Below are positions 41,747-48,484 of a DNA stretch of 64,000 nt, one piece after another. The stretch lies in assembly GCA_039978895.1 (NCBI GenBank), contig JBDWAL010000029.1:62001-126000 (forward strand), given 5' to 3'. The notes under the pieces are model-generated. The model saw nothing but the letters and a program-made list of their open reading frames with translations. It was not told the origin of the DNA and ran no database searches. Source of the stretch: Aliishimia sp039978895. Its GTDB lineage: Bacteria > Pseudomonadota > Alphaproteobacteria > Rhodobacterales > Rhodobacteraceae. Position numbers and translations under genes: made by a program. The first letter of the stretch is position 1. Every line of letters begins with the position of its first letter.

Positions 41747-43733
41747 TCATGCGCCCATTGGCCCGCATTGGTCCCGTTTGGGGGCAATCGCTGACACAGA
41801 CCCGCAATCACCATATTTGCATTGGGCCAAGTCCCCTCCGGGTGGTCCAATTGACAACAGCACGCCAGACGCAACCCATGCGGACCTGCTGAACGTCCGT
41901 TCCAACTGGCTTGCGAAAGCGTTGGACAAAACAATGGGGGCCGCGCCCAGCGCTTGGCCGCCGCTCTTGCGCCAAATTTTGCCCACGTCGTGCTTTGGGC
42001 CCGCAGCCGACAAACCCAGTGGAAAGCGCAATCGGTCGCTTCCGCATGCGCAAGACAAGGTCATCATGGCGTTGATCGACGACGGGATCGCATTTGCGCA
42101 AGAGCGCTTTCGCCTTCCCGGATTACAAACGCGGGTCGACTATCTTTGGCTACAAGGTGCTGCACACAGCGGAACAGCCAGCGACATCCCGTTTGGACGT
42201 GAATTCAGCCAAGACGACCTTAATAGTTTGCTCCGGAAGCACCGAACCGGGCCAAACGGCGACATGATCGATGAAGAAGGGTTGTATCGCGATGCAGGCG
42301 CTTTGAACATGAGCCAAGGCAGCTTTCAATCTTTGGCACGTCGCGCTGGGCATGGAACAGCGGTTCTGGATTTGGCGTCAGGATTTGCGTTGGACACAGA
42401 CCGGCGGGATCGCACCTTCCAAAGCTTGCCCGACCGAATGGGGATCGATCCGCGCACCTATGATCTGGCGTTGGTGTCTTTGCCCCAAACGGTGACCGCA
42501 GACACATCTGGGACCTATGCAGAGATTTTCATCATTCTAGCCCTTGCGCGCTTGTTAGATCATGTTGAGCAACGCTGCCTGAAAGACGGCAAGGACTATC
42601 CGGTGATCGTAAACCTTAGTTTCGGGTTAAGTGCTGGACCCAAAGACGGATCCAGTCTTTTGGATCGGTTTATTGACGCCATTCCCAAATTTCGCGGACC
42701 AGATCGTGCGCCTGTCCGCATGGTTATGCCTGCTGGAAATCACCGTCTTGCACGCAGTTGTGCACGGTTGGAGGCCCCCTTGGACGCTTCAGCCCCGCCG
42801 CTATTTTGGTCGTTGTCACCAGATGACAAGACACCGAGCTTCCTTGAGATTTGGTCGTCTCGAATGAACAAACGCCCAGAAAACCTCAATATGTCCATCG
42901 CGTTGATCTCGCCAATGTCTGACACAGGCGCGACATTGTACGGGGCTGAAATGGATTCAGTTCATTCCTTGGGCGATGAGACCAACATGCAAGCGCGCGC
43001 CTATGTGCAATGGGTTCCCCAAGAAGAAGTTGGGCGAGTTCGGATCACATTGGCAGTGCCACCAACAATTCCGACATCCCCCGGCGCGCCCTATGTGACT
43101 GCGGGTGACTGGCGGCTTTTGATCGCACCGGAAGGCGCCACCCCCTTAGGTTGGCCGCTTGATCTGATGATCCAGCGTGACGATATGATCCCCGGATTTC
43201 GCAACGGCGGACGTCAGTCTCGCTTCTTTGATCCGAGGTATAGTGAGCAACATGCAACCGGACGCGTGATGACGTCCGATCCTGTTTCCGCGAGCCCGGC
43301 GCATATTCGCCGTGAAGGTACGCTCAATGCGTTGGCGACAGCAAATGACACGATTGTCGTCGCGGGGTGTTACGCCGACACTTTGAAACCCGTCAGCTAT
43401 TCCGGCACGGGTTCTCGCGCGATGGGTGTTCGCATGCCAGATGTAAGCGCACCCGCATCCGTCAGCAGATTGCGCGGGGGGATCAGCGCGGCTGGGACTC
43501 GCAGTGGTAGCCGTATCGGTGTCGAAGGGACGTCTGTCGCAGCACCCACGATGGCACGGGAACTGGCAAAAGCATCGCGGCCCATAACCGAAAGGCCAAA
43601 GTTAAGCGGGGTCCCAATGTTGCGCACATCCATGTCAGAAGACGCCGCACCGACAGTGCTTCCCGTTGGAGAAGACATGTTGGACTCTGGTGAAAAATGG
43701 GCGGCGTCGGGTTACCCATTCAGCGCAATTTAA
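41739..43733 (+). CDS. Subtilisin-like serine peptidase (S8), no signal peptide
   Basis: Peptidase S8 protein of 664 residues. The triad is visible as Asp114 (ALIDDGIAF), His205 (GHGTAVLDLASG) and Ser599 (EGTSVAAPTMARE), with the oxyanion Asn334 in MPAGNH and a VNLSFGLS strand. The His-Ser distance of almost 400 residues implies a large insertion, probably the beta-rich region around residues 380-520. There is no signal peptide or propeptide, so it should act in the cytoplasm. The ATG at 41739 overlaps the last 8 nt of the PAP2 gene. Cytoplasmic subtilases beside a soluble PAP2 protein are unusual; a role as effector or activator of a conflict system, or in modification of a target protein, is possible. 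Convergent with the aldolase gene, sharing 4 nt. Confidence 0.88.
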   Translation: MDDHAPIGPHWSRLGAIADTDPQSPYLHWAKSPPGGPIDNSTPDATHADLLNVRSNWLAKALDKTMGAAPSAWPPLLRQILPTSCFGPAADKPSGKRNRSLPHAQDKVIMALIDDGIAFAQERFRLPGLQTRVDYLWLQGAAHSGTASDIPFGREFSQDDLNSLLRKHRTGPNGDMIDEEGLYRDAGALNMSQGSFQSLARRAGHGTAVLDLASGFALDTDRRDRTFQSLPDRMGIDPRTYDLALVSLPQTVTADTSGTYAEIFIILALARLLDHVEQRCLKDGKDYPVIVNLSFGLSAGPKDGSSLLDRFIDAIPKFRGPDRAPVRMVMPAGNHRLARSCARLEAPLDASAPPLFWSLSPDDKTPSFLEIWSSRMNKRPENLNMSIALISPMSDTGATLYGAEMDSVHSLGDETNMQARAYVQWVPQEEVGRVRITLAVPPTIPTSPGAPYVTAGDWRLLIAPEGATPLGWPLDLMIQRDDMIPGFRNGGRQSRFFDPRYSEQHATGRVMTSDPVSASPAHIRREGTLNALATANDTIVVAGCYADTLKPVSYSGTGSRAMGVRMPDVSAPASVSRLRGGISAAGTRSGSRIGVEGTSVAAPTMARELAKASRPITERPKLSGVPMLRTSMSEDAAPTVLPVGEDMLDSGEKWAASGYPFSAI

Positions 43734-44893
43734 AATGCTTTTCCCCGAGCTGAAACAGGCCACAAGGTTTCAACCTTACCGTTACGGATAGCGACATACC
43801 AATCATGTAAGTTGCAAGTCGGGTCACAGTGGCCCGGCACCAACCGCAACTTTTCGTTGATCTTGAGAACGCCATTCGGGTCTTCAACAATGCCGTGCTC
43901 GTCCGAACATCTTACGTATTCAACATCGGTGCGGCCAAAGATCGTCGGCAAGCCGCTGTCCAAGGATTGCACCTTAAGGCCCGCATCAACAATGGCCCTG
44001 TCTGCTTTCACGTGGCTCATCACTGATGTTAGCAAGAACAATGCGTTTTCCCATTCACCCTGATCAAGACGCACGCCATCCTTGTTTAAAACGCGTCCAT
44101 AATCTGCATCCATGAACGCGTAAGACCCGCATTGCAGTTCGTTGAATACCCCAGAGTTAGTCTCGAAATGATAAGACCCGGTGCCGCCACCGCTGACGGT
44201 TTCGCATTTGATCCCTTCCGCGTTTAGGGCCTGTATGACCTCGTGCACCATCGCAACAACGGTGGCGATTGACGCTTTGCGATCCTCAAAGCTGTTGAGA
44301 TGCTGCATCTCTCCTTGGTAGGCTTGAAGGCCCGCAAATTTCAGACCTTCCGCGTCTTCAAGGGCTTTAGCGATTGCGATGACGTCAGCGGGCGAGGTCA
44401 CGCCGCATCGTTCCGCGCCGCAATCAAGTTCCACAAGGCACTCGATCTGCGTTCCGTGTTTGACCGCTGCCTCTGACAGCTCGGCGACGTTTGCGATATC
44501 ATCGATGCAGCAAATCGTACGGGCGCCAAGCTTGGGCAAACGCGCCATTCGGTCGATTTTCAAAGGATCGCGCACTTGATTGGACACCAGAATATCCTTG
44601 ATCCCACCGCGCGCAAACGCTTCCGCTTCTGACACTTTCTGACAGCAAACCCCACATGCAGCACCCATTTCGATCTGTAATAGAGCCACATCAACAGACT
44701 TGTGCATCTTCCCGTGGACACGAAGCTGCATGCCGTGGGTTTGTGCATAATCGCCCATTTTCTTGATGTTACGTTCTAGCGCGTCCAGATCAAGGATAAG
44801 CGCGGGTGTTTGAATGTCGGCCTCATTCATACCCGGCAACGCGGGAATATCATATCCAACGTCCAACGACGTCAAGTCGACAGGTGTTTTCAT
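43730..44893 (-). CDS. 3-hydroxy-D-aspartate aldolase-like (BhcC/DSD1 family, PLP)
   Basis: PLP-dependent fold-type III enzyme of 387 residues from the ATG at 44893 (GGAG upstream). The N-terminal alanine racemase-like barrel begins QTPALILDLDALERNIKKM, with the PLP Lys in RVHGKMHKSVDVA, and the C-terminal metal site is in LVPGHCDPTCNLHDWYV. Length and the segments GYDIPALPGM, CCQKVSEAEAFARGGIKDILVSNQVRD and QCGSYAFMDADYGR closely match BhcC of the beta-hydroxyaspartate cycle, which splits 3-hydroxyaspartate into glyoxylate and glycine. None of bhcA, bhcB, bhcD or bhcR is next to it, so it may be a lone copy with a different 3-hydroxyamino acid substrate. Confidence 0.88.
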   Translation of the reverse strand: MKTPVDLTSLDVGYDIPALPGMNEADIQTPALILDLDALERNIKKMGDYAQTHGMQLRVHGKMHKSVDVALLQIEMGAACGVCCQKVSEAEAFARGGIKDILVSNQVRDPLKIDRMARLPKLGARTICCIDDIANVAELSEAAVKHGTQIECLVELDCGAERCGVTSPADVIAIAKALEDAEGLKFAGLQAYQGEMQHLNSFEDRKASIATVVAMVHEVIQALNAEGIKCETVSGGGTGSYHFETNSGVFNELQCGSYAFMDADYGRVLNKDGVRLDQGEWENALFLLTSVMSHVKADRAIVDAGLKVQSLDSGLPTIFGRTDVEYVRCSDEHGIVEDPNGVLKINEKLRLVPGHCDPTCNLHDWYVAIRNGKVETLWPVSARGKAF

Positions 44894-45007
44894 CTTAGGT
44901 CTCCGTGGGTCCATTCACCAAGGGTAGGCGGTCAAGACCAGCATGCCCACCAAAGATCCTTGCATTTGAAGGACTATTTGCGATGTCCCTCAAAACACCT
45001 TGGATCG

Positions 45008-45027
45008 GCTGATTGACCCCAATCAGC
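45008..45027. promoter_or_regulatory. Palindrome GCTGATTG-ACCC-CAATCAGC upstream of moxR
   Basis: A perfect 8-bp inverted repeat with a 4-bp spacer lies 50 bp before the MoxR start in the 183-bp divergent gap. Its middle contains TTGACC, which could be a -35, so a protein bound here would compete with RNA polymerase. A short TTGTACAA palindrome follows at 45043-45050. No cognate regulator is identifiable. Confidence 0.42.
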
Positions 45028-45076
45028 AATAGCCGCATTACTTTGTACAACTTAAACGACAAGATTTGGCGAACAC

Positions 45077-46210
45077 ATGACCCATCCTGCCCTTGAGAAA
45101 ATCCGCGCTATCGTGAGCGAAGGGTCAAAAGACCTCGTGCAGCGACGTCTTGTTTTCGAACTCGTGGTGCTGGGCGTTCTGACCCGTGAACACGTCTTGA
45201 TGATTGGCCCCCCTGGCACAGGGAAATCAGCCGCTGTGCGAGCCGTTGCGCAGCACTTTTCTGGCAAGCATTTTGAATATTTACTGGGTCGTTTCACTGA
45301 ACCGGCAGAATTGTTTGGCGCGCTGAACATTGAGGCCCTGCGCGACGGTCGTATCGAAGCAGTGACAGAGGGTATGTTGCCGCAAGCAAATATCGCCTTT
45401 CTCGACGAGATTTTTCTGGGTTCCACCGCGATCTTGAACACATTGCTGGGTTTGCTCAATGAGCGTGTCTATCGACGCGGTGCACAGGTGGAAGACGTCC
45501 CATTATGGAGCTGCATCGCCGCGTCCAATGCCCTTCCCGAAGACCCCACACTGGCAGCCTTTGCCGATCGCTTTTTGATTAACACCTTCGTTGATCCCGT
45601 GGATCCCGACAACATTCCAGAGCTGCTGCGTGCAGGATGGGCTTTGAACAAAGAGACCCAAAGCGAACTGCAAACGCTCTCGGCAGAAGATGTGGACACG
45701 TTGGTCGCGCTTGTGCTTTCGGTTGATCTTAGTGACATCACCGACGCTTACACCCACATCATCGCCAAACTGTCGGTGCGCGGATTGCGGTTTTCTGATC
45801 GCCGCTTGGTCCGAGGCCAAAAGCTTATTGCCGCCGCCGCCTTGTTGGCGGGACGTACGAAGGCCAGTGAAGCCGATTTGTGGCCCGTCGTTTACATGAT
45901 CCAAGATCGCACGTTGCAAGCACAGGCCAAAGAGCTTTTGGCGGAGGAGCTTCAAAAAGGCGAAAACGCCGTACTGGATGAGGCGACAAAGCAAGCCGCC
46001 TATGGTCCTGCGGCCTATGCGTCCGATCTGGCGCATGCGGCCCAAACGCATCTGGAGGAAAAGCCGCAAATGCGAGACGATCCTTCCTATGCGCGGTGGT
46101 GCATCAAAGCGGAAGGGCAATTGGCGCGCATAGATGCTGGATTTGCAGACGATACGCGCCCGGAAACCCTAACGCTGGCCCGCACCGCATTGCTGGCTGC
46201 GTTGAAATAA
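45077..46210 (+). CDS. MoxR-family AAA+ ATPase
   Basis: AAA+ ATPase of the MoxR/RavA group, 377 residues. Walker A is GPPGTGKS (residues 44-51), Walker B is IAFLDEIF (Asp110, Glu111), followed by sensor 1 in CIAASNALPEDPTLAAFADRF with the arginine region, and a C-terminal lid domain with RGLRFSDRRLVRG. MoxR ATPases act as chaperones that load or activate a vWA-domain partner; here the partner is encoded two genes downstream. First gene of a six-gene operon, 1 nt before the next start. The ribosome-binding site is weak. The last 80 residues are a helical extension beyond the AAA lid. Confidence 0.92.
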   Translation: MTHPALEKIRAIVSEGSKDLVQRRLVFELVVLGVLTREHVLMIGPPGTGKSAAVRAVAQHFSGKHFEYLLGRFTEPAELFGALNIEALRDGRIEAVTEGMLPQANIAFLDEIFLGSTAILNTLLGLLNERVYRRGAQVEDVPLWSCIAASNALPEDPTLAAFADRFLINTFVDPVDPDNIPELLRAGWALNKETQSELQTLSAEDVDTLVALVLSVDLSDITDAYTHIIAKLSVRGLRFSDRRLVRGQKLIAAAALLAGRTKASEADLWPVVYMIQDRTLQAQAKELLAEELQKGENAVLDEATKQAAYGPAAYASDLAHAAQTHLEEKPQMRDDPSYARWCIKAEGQLARIDAGFADDTRPETLTLARTALLAALK

Positions 46211-46211
46211 G

Positions 46212-46625
46212 ATGACCCGCCCCCTCGCGCTGTTACCTTGTGAAACTGTGGTCTCACCTTGTGGTTTGATCGCGCGGAACACGGTTTTGTCCAAGCTCAT
46301 CGGGCGCCAAATAGGGTCAGACGGCTTTCGCATCGCGTTGCTTGGGGATCGTTTCATTTTATACCACCCAACCCTGATAGAGCCTGATTTGCCGTGGCTC
46401 GGCGACGATATCAGCTACTTGCGTCGTTACGGGCCGGGCCTTTTTGGGCCAATCAACACGCAGCTGAACGTCCCGGAGCGATTGTTCGGGCCGCTGCATG
46501 GCGCGCTTGGTCAGCGATACGCCTTGGCGGGGGACATTTTGCTGGAACGCGGCCCCCCTGTATCCGTGTGTGATCTGGCCCGAAGCGTGCCGTTTGAACG
46601 CGCCAATTTGGAAGCGCTCGCATGA
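46212..46625 (+). CDS. Small protein of the MoxR-vWA-beta-propeller system (bpX-like, unassigned)
   Basis: A 137-residue protein of unknown function, soluble by composition, with a beta-rich middle (GFRIALLGDRFILYHPTLI) and a Pro/Gly-rich second half (YGPGLFGPINTQL...VPERLFGPLHGALG). Position and size match the small bpX-type domain proteins that lie between moxR and the vWA gene in predicted MoxR-vWA-beta-propeller ternary systems. I cannot assign it to a particular bpX family from sequence alone. Its stop overlaps the next start (ATGA) and it begins one base after the moxR stop, which speaks for stoichiometric synthesis with both. Confidence 0.6.
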   Translation: MTRPLALLPCETVVSPCGLIARNTVLSKLIGRQIGSDGFRIALLGDRFILYHPTLIEPDLPWLGDDISYLRRYGPGLFGPINTQLNVPERLFGPLHGALGQRYALAGDILLERGPPVSVCDLARSVPFERANLEALA

Positions 46626-48484
46626 AGGATCAAACAGCCCCGCGCGCGACGGACGCCATCGATCAAACAACCGCGCTTTTTGCTGAAATGGAACCGCCAT
46701 TGCAAAAAGTGTTGAACGGGTTTCTTGCGGAACTGTCTGGCTTTTCCGATCTTGTTGCACAATTCGCGCAACCCGGTCCCGGGCAATTCCACGGATATGA
46801 CGGCATTGAAAACCGAGGCGACGTCTCGGATATTCTGGCATCAGATTGGGCGCTTTATGATCTGGATCAGACCGAATTTTTGCGCCGTCTTGCGATGCGA
46901 GAAACGATGTTTCGGCGTAAATCCTACGAAACAGAGACCTCTGATCGGGCGATGTGTCTGATTGTGGACAGTGGCGCGTGGATGTTGGGGCAAAATCGAC
47001 TGCTTGCTTTGGGTGCGTTATTTTGGCTCGCGGCCGTGGCTGCGCGGCAAGGTCTTGAGTTTTTATGGTGCGAAACAGCTGATCAGACACAATGGCACGC
47101 AGGGTTGGAGCGCGGGCAGATCGCAGGATACCTTGGGCATGTGGCTCAACGCGAATTAGATCAGAGCATGCTGAACCGCATGTTGGGCAGACTCCCCGTG
47201 GACGCGGGCACTGAGACGGATGTTTGGGTCATTGGACCTGCCGGGTTGGAACATCGCGTTGATATGGGCGACGTGCGGGCTGGATTACTGGCGGAATTGC
47301 CACGCCGCGCTAATGATCAAACTACGACGACAAGTGACGTGACTTTGTGGTCGAACGGTGTGTTGCGACGCACCCTGCCTATCGTCTATCCGGACGATGG
47401 GTTGTGTGTGGGTGCCCTGCGTCGACCTTTTGCGTATTCGAGTCTTGCCGCCAAGACGCCCACGGCACATTTGCAAACAGGATGGGCCGCACAGCATTGG
47501 GTGGAATTGTCCGGTGAAAAACTGGCTGTGCGTTGGCCTGAAGGTCTGTTGGTCTTGTCGAGCCCGCAAAGCCAAGACAAGGATGCGATTTGGGTGCCTT
47601 TGGACAAAGACACACGCATCATTGGGTTGTCTTTGATTGCGTCGAAACTTCTAATTTTACGCAGTACGGAAGACAACGCGGCGTTGGTTCTGTCCTCACT
47701 CAACACCAAAGAGCGCCGCCGTGACGACCACCTCTTTCGTTTTGATATTAGTGCTGATGACGTAAACTTGGATTTCACAACGACGGATTTACCGGTTCAA
47801 TCGTTCGGACAAGACGGCAATCTAAACAAGGATTTGCCGATGTATGACAAATTCGGCAAACCGTTCTTGTTCAGTGTTAAAACGGGCATTGTGCAAATCG
47901 TTGAGGACGACGCACATGTGTTGGCCAAAGACGCGAGTAATGTGCTGACAACCAAAACGGTGCAGGATTTCACACAGCCCCTTTTGGAGATATCTTCGAA
48001 AAATGGCATTCGATATGCCAGCTTGAATATTTCGGATTCTGAAGTCCTGCGGCACGAACCTGCACATGTCTTGCTTGCAACCAGCGACAAGGCTGCAATG
48101 TTGTCATCGGACGGTACGTATTATCGGTTGTGGGACACGACAAGCGAAGGGCAAATCCAAATGCCCTTGGGGATTGTTCCGATCCAAATGATGGGCCCCA
48201 AGAAGGGCTTTGCCTATGATTTCGGTTCAGGCGCCATCGTGCAATACCGTGCATATCCTTCTGGCAAAACGCAATTGTCGCCCAAAACACACAAGGGCAC
48301 GTATAAAGGATTAAGTCATATCCGGTCTGCTATCAGTGGGCGCTTCGCGTACGGAGTAAAGTTGACAGACGGTAAACCGGAGGAATTGACCCTGTTGCGG
48401 CTTGGCGGCAAAGGTCCCGGGTTTGAGACCATCGATATCGCCCAAAAGATCGCGGAGGCGCGTACGGTATGGTCCAAAGATTGA
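46622..48484 (+). CDS. vWA-like/beta-propeller protein of the bpX ternary system
   Basis: The 620-residue product has an N-terminal helical part, then a Rossmann-like segment around residues 108-180 (CLIVDSGAWM, a long helix LLALGALFWLAAVAARQG, LEFLWCETAD) that I read as a von Willebrand A domain. The metal site DxSxS is degenerate: Asp116-Ser117-Gly118-Ala119. From about residue 240 on it is almost all beta strand with repeated short units (LSGEKLAVRWPEG, DARIIG-like and LLATSDKAAMLSSDGTYYRLWD), consistent with a beta-propeller. No membrane segment. A propeller fused behind a vWA domain next to MoxR is the defining layout of the bpX systems. Overlaps neighbours on both sides (4 and 16 nt). 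Confidence 0.68.
   Translation: MKDQTAPRATDAIDQTTALFAEMEPPLQKVLNGFLAELSGFSDLVAQFAQPGPGQFHGYDGIENRGDVSDILASDWALYDLDQTEFLRRLAMRETMFRRKSYETETSDRAMCLIVDSGAWMLGQNRLLALGALFWLAAVAARQGLEFLWCETADQTQWHAGLERGQIAGYLGHVAQRELDQSMLNRMLGRLPVDAGTETDVWVIGPAGLEHRVDMGDVRAGLLAELPRRANDQTTTTSDVTLWSNGVLRRTLPIVYPDDGLCVGALRRPFAYSSLAAKTPTAHLQTGWAAQHWVELSGEKLAVRWPEGLLVLSSPQSQDKDAIWVPLDKDTRIIGLSLIASKLLILRSTEDNAALVLSSLNTKERRRDDHLFRFDISADDVNLDFTTTDLPVQSFGQDGNLNKDLPMYDKFGKPFLFSVKTGIVQIVEDDAHVLAKDASNVLTTKTVQDFTQPLLEISSKNGIRYASLNISDSEVLRHEPAHVLLATSDKAAMLSSDGTYYRLWDTTSEGQIQMPLGIVPIQMMGPKKGFAYDFGSGAIVQYRAYPSGKTQLSPKTHKGTYKGLSHIRSAISGRFAYGVKLTDGKPEELTLLRLGGKGPGFETIDIAQKIAEARTVWSKD

Noticed and set aside
41739..43733. Secreted subtilisin exported with the RTX protein
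   Set aside because: The chain has no signal peptide, no propeptide and no C-terminal RTX or type I secretion signal, and is encoded separately from the RTX gene.
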